From Orientallactaga sibirica (Eukaryota > Chordata > Mammalia > Rodentia > Dipodidae), in assembly GCA_036365145.1 (NCBI GenBank), contig JAEOAD010000982.1, forward strand, positions 4,862,001-4,926,000: a stretch of DNA of 64,000 nt, in the 5' to 3' direction. Every line of letters begins with the position of its first letter. The stretch's first letter is position 1. Below are positions 1 to 10,649 of this stretch, piece by piece. Position numbers and translations under genes: made by a program. The notes under the pieces were generated by a model. That model saw nothing but the letters and a program-made list of their open reading frames with translations. It was not told where the DNA came from and searched no databases.

Positions 1-199
1 TTGTTTTTTCTGTGTCCACAACATGTGACAGGAGCAACTTATGGGAGGAAGCATTGATTTTCCCAGTTTCAGTTCCTCATGGCAGAGGAAGCACGTGGAG
101 TTCCCGGATTTGTGGTCTAGGATCCTCACATCTTAGTGAATCAGGAAGCAGAGGCTCTGCCAGAACTGGAGATCATGTTCAAAGCTCACACCCAATGAT
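1..199 (-). mobile_element. MaLR-type LTR, left part (truncated by window edge)
   Basis: Reverse-strand MaLR/ERVL-like LTR sequence. It shows the family's usual 'grey' motifs (a gacaggagcaactta-like start, a cctcatggcagagg block), though diverged. The same LTR resumes at 1074-1171 after an L1 insertion. The left end lies outside the window. The family is judged from comparison with the other MaLR LTRs here, and it is old. Confidence 0.6.
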
Positions 200-208
200 C
201 CATTTCTG

Positions 209-1064
209 CATTGTTAAAAACTTTCTATTGACAACTTCCATAAATATAAACAATATACCAAGATCATAATTCCCACCCATCACCCTCTCTTTTCTCCCTC
301 CCAAATCTTCACCTCCGCTGAACCCTTTCTTCTTTCCAACTAGCCTCTCTTCTATTTTGCTGTCATCACTATTTTCCTACTATTATGCAGGTCTTATGTA
401 AGTAGCATTAGCCACTGTGAGATCATGAATATTATGACCACTTTGTGTCTGGAAGACAGTATTGTAAGCACTCTTCCCCTTCCTTTGGTTCTTAATTCTT
501 TTTGCCACCTCTTCTGCAATAGTTCTTGAGCTTTGGAGGGTATGACAGAGATGTATCTCTTAGTGATGGAAACTCCACTGTCATTTCTCAGCACATTGGC
601 AAGTTTTGAGTCATCCCAGTGGTCACTGCCATCTGAAAGGAGAAGCTTCTCTAACCAAAAGTGAAAGTAGCATTAATATATGAGTACAAATATAAGTATT
701 TAGAGGGCATTTGATGGGCATAATATATCCATTTAGCCAGATAGCAGAAGTAGTTTCCCCCTTAGGGCTTATTACTTCCCAAGCTTTGGATTAAGTTTTC
801 AATACCAGGCAGGAATTCTTTCCTGTGCATCAGGCCTCAAGTCCAACCAGAGAACAGTTTGTTTCCCCCATAACAGATCTGCCACTATTGTACCAGTTGG
901 TACATTTGGCCTGGATGTCCAGCCATAGAGCCTGCAGGGTACAATGGTGGTTAGCACTGTTGATGACTCTTCCCCCAGATGCCATATAGATCTTTCCAGT
1001 ATCGTGACAGCTAGTCAACAAGAAGGGGGCTTCCAGCTCTGCTCCAGTTTGGTTTCCCTGTGAC
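209..1064 (-). mobile_element. L1 3'-UTR fragment (antisense), inserted into the MaLR LTR
   Basis: The segment runs from the T-rich L1 3' end (ttgacaacttccataaat) into the same 3'-UTR sequence seen at 10650-11790. Shared blocks include 'ttttgtgtctgg', 'gccatctgaaag' and 'gccactattg'. It is flanked by the 9-bp repeat ccatttctg at 200-208 and 1065-1073, a plausible target-site duplication. The copy is 5'-truncated and contains no ORF2 sequence. Confidence 0.75.
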
Positions 1065-1073
1065 CCATTTCTG

Positions 1074-1171
1074 TTAGCTAGGACCTGATTCCCACAACAT
1101 CACTACCAGTTGGGAACTGAGAGTTCAAACGTATGAACCTGTGGAAAACATTTCCTGTTCAAACCCTAGCA
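1074..1171 (-). mobile_element. MaLR-type LTR, right part
   Basis: Continuation of the LTR at 1-199. It carries the conserved MaLR 5' block on the reverse strand (gggaactgagagttcaaac ... ttcaaaccctagca), comparable to 21240-21300 and 6745-6770. Confidence 0.65.
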
Positions 1172-1462
1172 TTCATTCATGGTAGATTTTAGCAACTTGC
1201 AACTTTATGTAGTGGTTCCCTTCTGATCCCTACAGTATTTAGGACTTCCACTTCCATTAACAACAAGAGAAAACACTCTCCTTTGAAAGATTCATGGGAG
1301 ATGAATCTACCCACAAAGATAAATATTCCTCTTAATTAATTCAAGATCAAGTGTTTAGTAACTTTATACCTTTAAAATGTCCTTTTTGTACACACTTGTG
1401 AATGCACCACATGTACAAATGGCACAATACACCAAACACACAAATAAATAGGTAATACTTTT

Positions 1463-1509
1463 TTTAAACTTTTTTTTATTTTTTAGTATTTTTTTTGGAG
1501 AGAGACAAA

Positions 1510-1560
<51 letters not shown>

Positions 1561-1769
1561 CAGAGATGGGCGCGGCAGCAGTGTCTCAGCTGCTGCGAAC
1601 GAAATCCAGATGTGTGCGCCCCCTTGTGGTCAAGTGCAGCATTGCGCCCTTGCATCACTTTGCATCTGGCTAAACGTGGGACCTGGAGATTGGAACCGCT
1701 GGATATTGGAACCAGTGTTCTTAGGCTTAGGAGGCAGGCGCCTTAACCCCTAAGCCATCTCTCCAGCCC
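1463..1769 (-). mobile_element. B2-superfamily (Dip-like) SINE, long B-box-duplicated subfamily
   Basis: Complete SINE on the reverse strand. The tRNA-like head ends at 1769 (ctctccagccc), with the body at about 1575-1700 and a GA-rich tail from 1495. Flanks are a perfect 20-bp target duplication (aataaataggtaatactttt) at 1443-1462 and 1770-1789, so insertion was relatively recent. It has two tandem copies of the B-box block (about 1683-1713) and a CTCF-like motif at 1616-1629. Confidence 0.93.
1495..1558. repeat. (GA)n microsatellite in the SINE tail
   Basis: Nearly pure GA dinucleotides of about 60 bp. They form the pyrimidine/purine tail of the SINE at 1463-1769. Confidence 0.95.
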
Positions 1770-1995
1770 AATAAATAGGTAATACTTTTAATCTTATGGA
1801 ATAGCATATCTTAACTGTTTATGAGTAAGCAGGGTATAACATCATGTATGCACTTTTCTGGGGAACAGGACCAGGAGTTGGGTTTGGGATGGTTGAGAAT
1901 TCTGCTTGTCACAACACCTCTTAAGGAACTTCATTCATTTATGTCAGCCCAACAGTTTTCTTCATGTGAGGGAAAGCATGCTCATTTATTTACAG

Positions 1996-2259
1996 GTTCA
2001 AGTGCACATGTGTATATGTGAAACCTTTAAGTATTGGTCCTCAGGAACTCTATCCACCATTTTATGAGACACAATCTGTCACTAGCTTGGAGCTCAACAA
2101 GTACACTAGACTGGCTTGCCAGTGTGCACCTCCCAAGCTCTGGGATTGCAGATGCACACTGCCATGCCCGGAAGTTTTGCTAGGTTACTGGGAATCAAAC
2201 TCAAGTCCTCATGCTTGCAAAGCAAGCACTTTACTCACTGAACTATCTTCATAGCCCCA
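1996..2259 (-). mobile_element. B4/RSINE1-type SINE
   Basis: Diverged composite SINE in reverse orientation. A B1-like body (gagacacaatctgtcac ... gggattgcagatgcacactgcc) is followed by a tRNA/ID-like head (tcaagtcctcatgcttgc ... actcactgaactatctt). Confidence 0.8.
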
Positions 2260-3011
2260 ACCCCACATTTTATACATGTTGTCCTTGGCATCATTTGATG
2301 CCTTGCTTACCTGTAACATTTCAATTCAAGAGCAAATAAAACACACAGGTGAGGATGTAGCACAATTCAGGAAAGGTAGTGTCTTTCTTTAGGATGGGAG
2401 GGGCGGGTAAGCACACCTGCTGTGAACTTTTGCAGAATGGAGCTTGGCAGAAACTAGGAAGACGTTCAAATAGGAACAAAACTGTCACCAGCAGGCTTGT
2501 GCCAACAAAAATTTCAGACCACATCAGCCATGAGTGTTATATGGATCTGCTGGTGGTGGTGTGATAAAAACAGAGAATTATAAATGTAGCAGAAGATTCC
2601 CAAACTGGCTCCATCTAACACCTGAGAACTCTAGTGTTTGTTTTATGAATATATGATCAAAACAAGTCATTCTAAATTTATAAAAAATAGCAAGTGTAAT
2701 GTTTTATCTTCCCTGCCATAATAATCTTCTCTCTCTCAGAGATAAATTAGAATCCATGGACTATCTACCTCCATCTGCCTGTGTCAGTGCTAACTGTGTG
2801 ATACATAATGATAAAATTTTATTTAGTATTTAGTAACCTTTCTTGCCTTGCTATTCACATAAAAGAAATTGCTGAAACAAATTCTAACATAGGGAATCAA
2901 TCTAGTTTAATTTTTTTAGATTTGGAAAAAGAGAGGATGACAACATCACAAATGGAAATTGTATTGAATTGGAAATTTTTTATTTTGTCTCTTATTAAGG
3001 GCATGCCCAAG
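2260..3011. other. No recognised feature
   Basis: AT-rich, apparently single-copy sequence. I see no long meaningful ORF, no SINE, LTR or L1 match and no convincing splice-site pair. Confidence 0.5.
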
Positions 3012-3320
3012 GGTGTGATGATCACACATGTGTATTTGTATGCATGTGAAATTTTGCATGGAGGCCAGAGGTTGATATCATGTGTGTCAGTTGCTCTCTA
3101 CCTTATTTTTTGAAACAAGGTCTCACACTGAATTTATGAGTTAACCAATTTGGCCAAATTAGCAAACCAGGAAACCCCGGGTATCTACTGTTATCTGCCT
3201 CCTCAGCACTGGTATTACAGATGGGTGCCACCGTGCCTGGCATTTGTTTTAATGTGGGTGCTGAGGATTCTAATTCAGGACCTCAGGCTCACTTTACCCA
3301 CTAAGCAATCTCCCCAGACC
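3012..3320 (-). mobile_element. B4/RSINE1-type SINE
   Basis: Reverse-strand composite SINE. A GT-rich tail (cacatgtgtatttgtatgc) and an aggccagaggttgatatc block come first, then a B1-like body (gaaacaaggtctcac ... ggtattacagatgggtgcc) and a head ending at 3320 (taagcaatctccccag). Confidence 0.87.
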
Positions 3321-4069
3321 TAAAACAGAATTTAGAATGGGACATATTCCTTGGACGTTTACTTGTCATTGTCATCTTAACAATGTAACATGGGCTTACA
3401 GGGCAGGCAGTGTGGTCTTCCAATGACATGAAGTGAAATCAGCCAGTACCATTTAATAGTTCCCTCATCTTTTTTCTCTCACCTTCCCTTCCTCTCCTTT
3501 ATGAATTCCTCCCTCATTTTTATTCCATCATCCAGCGTTGTGTAAATATCTTCACACTCTCAATTATTTACATTTGAAGCTGTGAAAAGAATCTTATGGA
3601 AACATAAGTTATTTTTTTGTCATAGAGATACATGAATTTTCTCACAGTTTTTCCTTTGATCAACATTGCTGTTTTTAATCTCAACATGTTCCTTCCAGGA
3701 GCTTAAAAATTTCATCACTAGCCATTGCTTTTGTGTAAGCTGGTCAGCATATGATATGAAGTGTACCACTTCCTTACCTCAAATCGATCCATCATGTTTT
3801 CAAATTCAGGTACAATATTAAGAGTAAATACTGCTTTTATTAGCGCATATATACTTAGTATACTGGAAAATTTATGTGTATCAATAATCATGCAGTAATA
3901 AAATAATGATAACATAAAAGTTACTTTTGTGAATTTTTCTATTTGGGAAAACATAATTCACAGGCATACAAAGCAAAATCAAGTGGTTTAAAAATAAAAT
4001 GTAGGTTTGTGATTAAACTTTCCTTTTGTATTCTTTATATCATTATTAGCAATATTATCTGTGTAACAA
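3321..4069. other. No recognised feature
   Basis: AT-rich sequence without a recognisable repeat or gene. It has a pyrimidine-rich stretch at about 3465-3530, but no coding signal. Confidence 0.45.
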
Positions 4070-4645
4070 AACAGGTTCAGTCATGACACTTTCACATATG
4101 CGCTCACTGTATTTGTATCATATTCTCCTTCTCTTTCACCCTCTCATTGTTCTGTCTTGTCCCCAAATGATGGTACTCTTGTGTATATATCATATAAGAG
4201 AAAAGGTGATGTTTGCTTTTCAGCCTTTGGCTTATTTTACTTAATATGATAATCTAGTTATAACATTTTTTGTGGAAAAAACATGTTTTTATTCTTCTTT
4301 ATAGCTGAATAAAACACCAGTATTCATGTATAACACATTTTCTTTATACATTAATCTGTTGATGGGCACCTAGGCTGATCTTGGCTATTTATGAATCATG
4401 TAGCAATAAGCATGAATGTGAAGCATCTCTGTGATAGGTTGACTTAGATTTCTTCAGGACAATTCCTAGGAGTGCTATAGGTGGGTCATGAGGCAATTCT
4501 ATTTTTAGGTTTTCTAATTTGTATGTGTGTGCCTACCTTAGTTTACATGTTCAACAGCATTGTATAAGGGTACCTCCCCTTCTGACATCCACATGAACAT
4601 GCTATTTATCGTTTTGATAAATTTGACCATTCTTGTTGAGGTAAA
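4070..4645 (-). mobile_element. Ancient L1M-type 3' end (antisense)
   Basis: Matches in order the mammalian L1M 3' region on the reverse strand. Successive blocks correspond to the well-known sense motifs for 'cagccataaa', 'ccatcaacagatgaatgg' and 'aatacccaggagtg': here tatagctgaataaaacacc, attaatctgttgatgggcac and ttcctaggagtgctatagg. It is old and heavily diverged, with no ORF preserved. Confidence 0.8.
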
Positions 4646-5642
4646 ATTAACAAAATTATATCATATTCAAACTCAAAATTATATTTCTTATACCAAATAA
4701 AATTTAAGCATTAAATATTTTACCAAATGAATCAGAAGCAAAATTTTAAAAGATAGGTATCTTTCATGTAATTTTATATTTATATAAAGGGATTTGAGGT
4801 CTCTACATGGAATTACTTCCATCTGATCTGCAGATGATTTCATAAACGTGGCATTTATCAAACACTGTAAATAGACAAACTTACAATTTTTTTTAGTTGT
4901 TATGAATTTAGATTTGGAAGAGGAGTCCAACATGAAAGTTGTTGTGTTTCACATTTTGCTCATAACTCAAGGAGGGGAAAATCCCATTGGCGTAATGTCA
5001 ATTGTTTTACTTGTGGGAATGGCAAAGATGTGTGTAGGAGTATTCGCCTTTACTTTTCCCAAAGTAAACTTTAAAGCCACAAATGTTGCCTCCAGCTAAA
5101 AGCCTAGTCAGTTTTCCAAAACTAAATCACACAGAGAGAAATGTGTCTTCATGGCTAAGAAGAGCTCACATAAACTCTTGGGAATGCCCTGGAATTAACT
5201 CAGATTCCTGTGGCTGGTGGAAAGAACAGGAAGTGAGAATACAGAAGGGAAAATTCCAGTCCATGGAACACCAACATGGGTCCAACCAATTACCAGGCTG
5301 CTCTTCCTTCCAGAAACGATCCGACCACAGAGAAAGACTAAATCTCATCTGTCTCTGTGCACCACAGAACAGCAATGAGGTATGCACCACTCTACAATTC
5401 CTGAGACAATTGAATTTTTCTGGAAAAAGAAAACTGATTTGGAAGAGATGAAACTTCAGAGGTTTTTGTTGTTTTTCCCCTGCAATAAAGAGAAGCCATA
5501 GGTGTATCTCCCATCAAAGAGGACACACGCATTGGTATAGCAAAAGGAGGACCGTCAAAGACACTGGACAGGGAGTCCAGGCGATGTTTCATTCTGAAGA
5601 GATGAGAAAACCTCAAATTTTAAGGTGTTTTGGAAATATAGA
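4646..5642. other. Unclassified sequence with a 122-codon open frame
   Basis: No repeat family was recognised. On the + strand 5083-5451 is open for 122 codons starting at ATG. The product (Ser/Lys/Asn-rich) has no domain I recognise. Within it a polypyrimidine-AG (ends 5313) and a GAG|GTATGC site (5380) bracket 66 bases with no stop. This could be chance, a relic exon or a noncoding RNA exon; the composition does not look strongly coding. Confidence 0.3.
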
Positions 5643-5953
5643 TGTGGTTCGAATGTGAAATATCCTCCATAGAATCCTACTTGGTCCCTAGCTAGTGGTG
5701 CTATTTGGGAAGCACGTGGAATCTTTGCTAGAGCAAGTGAGTAACTGGGGTGGGACTTGAGATTTATAACCAAGCTGACTTCCTTCAGTCTCTGCCTCCT
5801 GAATGTGAAATGACCAACTCTGGTTTATGTTCTTGCCATAATGCCTTCCTTGCCATGAAACTTTGCTGAGACTGCAAGCCAAAAGAAACCCTTTCCTTCC
5901 TTATATTGCTTCTGGTCAGGTATTTGTTCACAGCAGTAAGAAAATAACTAAGA
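5643..5953 (+). mobile_element. MaLR-type LTR (MT/ORR1-like)
   Basis: Forward LTR starting with TGTGG. It has the typical internal blocks (tacttggtccctagctagtgg, ttgggaagcacgtgg, ccataatgccttccttgccatg), then a polyadenylation-like region (gcaagccaaaagaaaccc) and the end block tcaggtatttgttcacagc. It is diverged and no 5-bp target duplication is clear. Confidence 0.87.
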
Positions 5954-6042
5954 AGGAAGCCAAGTCCAACACAAACAGACATGCTACCAAACAACACAAA
6001 CAGGTATGCTGCAGAAATAGAAGCTAAGAAGCAGAAATTTAT

Positions 6043-6150
6043 AGGCATAGCCAGGCATAATGAGGCACACCTAAGTCCAGCTCTCTGGAAGCTGAAGTGG
6101 GAGAATCATAAGTTCAAAGCTATCCTAGGCTACATAGTGATAACCTTGGA
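6043..6150 (+). mobile_element. B1-type SINE fragment
   Basis: Diverged B1 (gccaggcataatgaggcacacc ... gggagaatcataagttcaaag ... ctaggctacatagtg). It is followed by a GA-rich tail and lacks the 3' third. Confidence 0.75.
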
Positions 6151-6157
6151 TTCATTT

Positions 6158-6162
<5 letters not shown>

Positions 6163-6193
<31 letters not shown>

Positions 6194-6214
6194 TAGCAAG
6201 GGACACACACTCAC

Positions 6215-6256
<42 letters not shown>
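6163..6256. repeat. (GA)n microsatellite
   Basis: Two GA-rich tracts separated by a short cacacactcacag spacer, derived from the tail of the preceding SINE or adjacent L1 sequence. They produce a spurious Arg/Glu-rich open frame. Confidence 0.9.
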
Positions 6257-6257
<1 letters not shown>

Positions 6258-6350
6258 AGACACATCCATGTTTACTGCAGCAATAACTACAATGGCCCCA
6301 ATACAGAACCAGCATAGGTATCAACCATCAGTGGATGAATGGATAAAAAT

Positions 6351-6356
<6 letters not shown>
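6257..6356 (+). mobile_element. L1 3'-region fragment, left part (sense)
   Basis: Sense L1 3' end: catgtttactgcagcaataac ... ccatcagtggatgaatggataaaa, the familiar L1M/L1 3'-UTR order. The element continues at 6783 after a microsatellite and an LTR insertion. Confidence 0.85.
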
Positions 6357-6407
<51 letters not shown>

Positions 6408-6413
6408 TGTGTG
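6357..6413. repeat. (CT)n(GT)n microsatellite
   Basis: CT dinucleotides (about 6357-6390) pass directly into GT dinucleotides (6391-6413). The GT run resumes at 6771-6782 beyond the LTR. Confidence 0.95.
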
Positions 6414-6770
6414 TGTAGCAGACAGCTTCAGGTTCGCTGAGATGAACTTCCAGACCAGGCACAGTTATGGAGGAAGGGATATTATTTATTGAAGCTTACA
6501 GATCCAGGGGAAGTTCCATAATGGCAGAAAAAGCTGGCCTGCCTTCACAGGGCCAAGCAGAGAGAGAAAAACCCATCAGCCACACAGCACAACACACTTC
6601 AGGAACTCCTACTAGGCACACTTTGCATATCTTTACAATGGAATCTCAAATCCACCACCACACCTTAAGAACCGCCCAGTGACATTGCCTCTAGGAAGGT
6701 GGCTGCAGATGCAAACTATAAACTAATAAAACACTGAATATATTGGGGGCCATATATTCAAACTACCACA
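6414..6770 (-). mobile_element. MaLR-type LTR inserted within a (GT)n tract
   Basis: Reverse LTR from TGTAGCAG (6414) to ...ACTACCACA (6770), about 357 bp. Shared MaLR blocks are tttattgaagcttacagatc, agttccataatggcag and ttcaaactacca. GT repeats lie immediately on both sides, so the insertion target was the microsatellite itself. Confidence 0.85.
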
Positions 6771-6782
6771 GTGTGTGTGTGT

Positions 6783-6920
6783 ACTACTCATCCATAAAGA
6801 ATGAGGTCATGTCATTTGCAGGAAAACTGATGGAAATGGTGATCATATTAAGTGACATAATCTAGGTATACATAGTCTCCAAACAAACATATAAAAAAGC
6901 AATGTGCCAAAAATAATTGT
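6783..6920 (+). mobile_element. L1 3'-region fragment, right part (sense)
   Basis: Continues the L1 at 6257-6356: tactactcatccataaagaatgagg ... tgtcatttgcaggaaaac ... gatcatattaagtgacataa, all standard L1 3'-UTR sequence in the correct order. Confidence 0.85.
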
Positions 6921-7239
6921 GATTGTATGAGTTTTCCTGTGCACTTCAACAAGATAAAATTATTTATAAATTGTGGCCTTTTACCGTGTTGAACAGTGGA
7001 GAATGTCTTATATTTATTATATATGCATATATATCATATATATTATATATGTATATATACATATTTAGTTCTCTTAATCAAAAATTATTTCAGGCAAGCT
7101 TTTCCTAACATCTGTGTTTGCTGATCTATGTAGGAAAGATTATAAACTCCTAAGTAATTCAGCCCACCATAATGAAGAAGCACATTTTCACTTCCTTTTG
7201 GTGACAATACCTAAAAAGTAACGATCAATATCAAACTGA

Positions 7240-7241
<2 letters not shown>

Positions 7242-7290
<49 letters not shown>
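7242..7290. repeat. (CA)n microsatellite
   Basis: About 49 bp of pure CA dinucleotides, just upstream of the A/T tail of the SINE at 7291. Confidence 0.97.
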
Positions 7291-7292
<2 letters not shown>

Positions 7293-7518
7293 GTTTTTAT
7301 TTATTTGAGAGAGCGAGAGAGAGAATGCTTTCATCTATTGCTTTCATTTCATTTATTGGGAGAGAGAGTGCATCAGAGCCTCCTGCCACGAGAAATGAAC
7401 TCTAGATCCATGGGCCACTTTGTGCATTCAGATTTACATGGGTACTGAGGAACTGAACCCAGGCCATCAGGCTTTGCAAACAAATGCCTTTAACCACTGA
7501 GAACTCTTGCCAGTCCGC
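7291..7518 (-). mobile_element. B2-superfamily (Dip-like) SINE, diverged
   Basis: Reverse copy with a T-rich/GA tail (tttatttatttgagagagc), body tgaactctagatccatgggccac, and head (caaatgcctttaaccactgag...cttgccagtcc). Many substitutions indicate an old insertion. Confidence 0.87.
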
Positions 7519-7807
7519 AAGTTGAATATATTCTGATCAATTCCACTGATAATCATAAGTGTCATAAATTTAACACAGACTGAGAAAAATGTAGATTCAA
7601 GTCTGAAAAATCCCTCTATGAGTAAGTAGAGTTGTTATAAGTTGATATTATGAGACTTATTTAAATAAACTTTTATTGTGAATACACATATTCAATTATA
7701 AAAATATATGTGCCTTAAACACTTGTCAGTTCAGGGGGATTCAAAATAAAGAAACTGTGTTGATATCATTTGGAGAAATGTGATGCAAATTATTGCTCCC
7801 CTGGAGC

Positions 7808-8140
7808 CTGGGGAGATGGCGCAGCAGTTAGAAGAGCTTGCCCCTTAAGCATGATGGCCTCTCAGGCCAGAGATTGAGACTGCCAAATTCAACTTCCCAG
7901 ACAGAACCTACATACAAATTGGCTGTCTGTCAGGGATGGAGAGTGGAGAACTGCTGGGGTTTTCTGGTGGACAGCAGCTCTGGGTTGAGGGAGGGGAAGA
8001 CAGCCTGTCTCAAGGAAATAGATGAAAGCAATAAATGAAGATACCTGATATTCTCATCTGGTCTCCACGCGCATGTGCATGGAGTACATGCACCTACACA
8101 AACATGTGCATACGTCACACATCACTCCCAACACACACAT
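7808..8140 (+). mobile_element. B4/RSINE1-type SINE
   Basis: Forward composite SINE with head ctggggagatggcgcagcag, B1-like body (ctgctggggttttctggtgg ... cagcctgtctcaagg), and the typical 3' part 'gatacctgatattctcatctgg' ending in a CA-rich tail (cacatgtgcatacg). Confidence 0.83.
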
Positions 8141-8812
8141 ATTCTACAAACAAAATACATTGTACAATTCTGTGTACATTGGTACATTGTATTGTGATAA
8201 ATAATGTTATAAAGAATAAGTAGGTCTCAGGTAATACAGTGTGGCAAGGAAGCACTCCAGTGACAAATTACTGCTGTGACTGGAATTTGGTAGTGGAATA
8301 GGATTGGTGTGGGGCATACCTAATGGATAAAGATAGAGAGAAGAGGTGGTCTCACCAGAAGTGGTCCTTTGGCCAGTGGAGAAAATTTGATCTCTTTTTG
8401 AGTACATGGTTCTCAAGAAACAAACCACCATGAGGAGAATGAATAAGGTGAAATCCCTACCTCATGTAGTAACTGTGGACTTAAGTGCACAGAAATCAAG
8501 TAAACATAACTCTGAGGGGATGTGGTAGACATTCTAATAACAACATACATTGAAGAATGTGGGGATCAGGAGAAAGATATACTCAAATCTGTCTGAGCTG
8601 CACTGATCCATTGCAACTCAAAGAGAAAGTGAAGCATGATAAAATCTCAAGAAATGATTGCAATTATGAGAATTGCATATTTTTAGAGAGATCTTTTCTT
8701 TTTAGAATTTTATATCACCTTGAAGTTTGATTTTTTTTTGCATGTGTGTGTATGAGTGTCCATATGTGTGTGGGGTATGCATGTATTTGACAACCTCATA
8801 TGTTTTTAAAAA
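8141..8812. other. No recognised feature
   Basis: AT-rich sequence. The first 80 bases carry irregular tacattgt-like repeats (8155-8200). The last part is GT-rich (8740-8790) and may be the decayed tail of a B4 SINE. No gene signal was seen. Confidence 0.4.
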
Positions 8813-10215
8813 TTTAAAAAAATATTTTTATTAGTTATGTATATAGTACATATACAGCCATGATACTACCATTATTAGCCTTCTCCCTGTCCTCCCCCCA
8901 TGGGTAATGTGGGTCTTGCCTTATGGGGGTAGCCATCAGTTATGCAGGAGAGGCAATGACTCTGTGCATAATGACCCAACTCATGGCTCTGACAATCTTT
9001 CTGCCCCCTCTTCTGCAAATTTCCTGAGCCATGTTGGGTTTATTTTAGGTCTATTTCAGTGATGAAGTTTTGTGAGTTTCTGTATCTCTGGTAATCTGAT
9101 TGGTAGGGGTTGAGTGTTCTTTGTGTCCATCTCCTTTGCCCTTGTGCTGGTACCAGGTTCACCAAGAAAGCAGCACTCTTGCTCATTTCCCCTATGACTC
9201 TATGGCTTCATCTGGTGCCCTGTTGAGGTGCAATGGGTTGATTCTCTCCTCAGGATATGTGTCCATCTGAAAGAGAGAAGCAGATTCTCCAATGGAGAGT
9301 GAGGTGAGTGCAAGATACATGGATAGCATTATTATTTTAGAGAGAATTTAATAGATGTAGGCCCTTTTGTAACCCACTATTGGTGGGAGCTTGATATTGG
9401 AGAGCCAGCTCATTTTTGGATATGGGTCTGACTTGTTTCCCATTTCCAGGTATGAGTTCCATTCCACTGAGTGGATCCGTTTGCCAAATCTAGAGCAGTT
9501 GGTTACCCACCATGGCTGTGTACCACTACTGCACTTGTGTGAGCACCACGTCAGGTTGTTTGCTGCTGAGTAGCTTAGACCATGAGTTGCTTAGACAGAT
9601 ATTGGTCATTTTCCCCCAGCCACTTATATAGCACCTTCAGGCACTAGACAAGCTAACTGTCTGGGGACTGACTGTCTTCCAGATTCCAGCCAGGTCTCTC
9701 CATGTTCCGTCTGAACAGCATATGGTGTCTTCAGCAGTAGGGTCTTACCAATAACCTTTGGTGGGTCATCAAGTACTCTGACAGAAATTTGTCTTCTTTT
9801 GGGAAACCTTGTAGGTCTCACTCATCAATAGCTCATTGTGGATGTTAACCACATGCTGGTCTTGGGAGTTACAGGAAAAGAAGAAAAAGTATAGGTAATA
9901 TGAAAGAGAAAGAGAGAAGAGAGAGAGGAGGGAGTGATAGAGAGAGAAACAGGAGAAGATTGAAGTTAGTCTTCATCATACCCTCTCCAGGCCCCTGTGA
10001 TTCAGGTGTTCTCTCCAAGCACCTGATGCAGGTTTGACCTTTTAGTATGTCCTTCAGGATATAGGATTTTATGGTACCATTTCCATATGGGTCCAGTTTT
10101 TTTGTCCCACCCACCCACCCTTTCCCTGCCCTCCCACCCAACCATCCCTATGTCCAGGCATCAAGATGTTTAGTAGGTGTGTCAGCATCTCAGGAAAATA
10201 CAAAGTAGGAGCCAC
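8813..10215 (-). mobile_element. L1 3'-UTR, family A (antisense), about 1.4 kb
   Basis: Begins at a T/A-rich L1 3' end and runs through blocks also present at 10395-10649, 11794-12885, 16080-16330 and 63165-64000. Examples are cccctcttctgcaaatttcc, gaaagcagcactcttgctc, tctccaatggagagtgagg, gttacccaccatggctgtg and cagccaggtctctccatgttc. A GA-rich tract sits at 9890-9960. I see no ORF2 coding sequence. Confidence 0.82.
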
Positions 10216-10261
10216 AGATGAGTGAGACCAGGTGACACTTATCTTTCTGTGATTGGGTGAG

Positions 10262-10408
10262 TTCGCTATCCATCTTTTTGAGACAGAGTGTTTAAATGGC
10301 CTAGAGCTTACCAAGTTAGACTGGCTGGCCAGTGTGGCCCAGGTATCCTCCTGACTCAGCCTCCCTAGTACTGAGATTACAGGAATACACTGTAACACCT
10401 GGCATTTT
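10262..10408 (-). mobile_element. B1/B4-type SINE fragment
   Basis: Reverse B1-like body: tttttgagacagagtg ... gactggctggccagtgtgg ... cagcctccctagtactgag ... aacacctggca. It lacks the tRNA-like B4 head. Confidence 0.75.
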
Positions 10409-10649
10409 TTTCTGTTACAGACATACTTAGCATGGATACATCATGTGTTGGTACCATCCTTTCCCTTGTCTCTGCCCCCATTTCACTGGGGACCCTCCTC
10501 AGTGGGGTTTCAGGTATTTCCCATGGGGTTGTCAGCTATGCATTGTGGGAGCAGCAGTTAGTTGTTGTTAGGAGGCAATGCGTCTGGGTATGACTGGGAC
10601 TCTTACAATATTTCTGCCCCCTCTTCTGCAAAATTCTCTGAACCATGGT
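10409..10649 (-). mobile_element. L1 3' end, family A, left part (antisense)
   Basis: Same 3' terminus as 16085-16330 and 63165-63405 (ttggtaccatcctttccc, ggggaccctcctcagtgggg, ccccctcttctgcaaaattc, ccatgg). The element breaks off at 10649 where a second L1 begins and resumes at about 11794. Confidence 0.8.
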
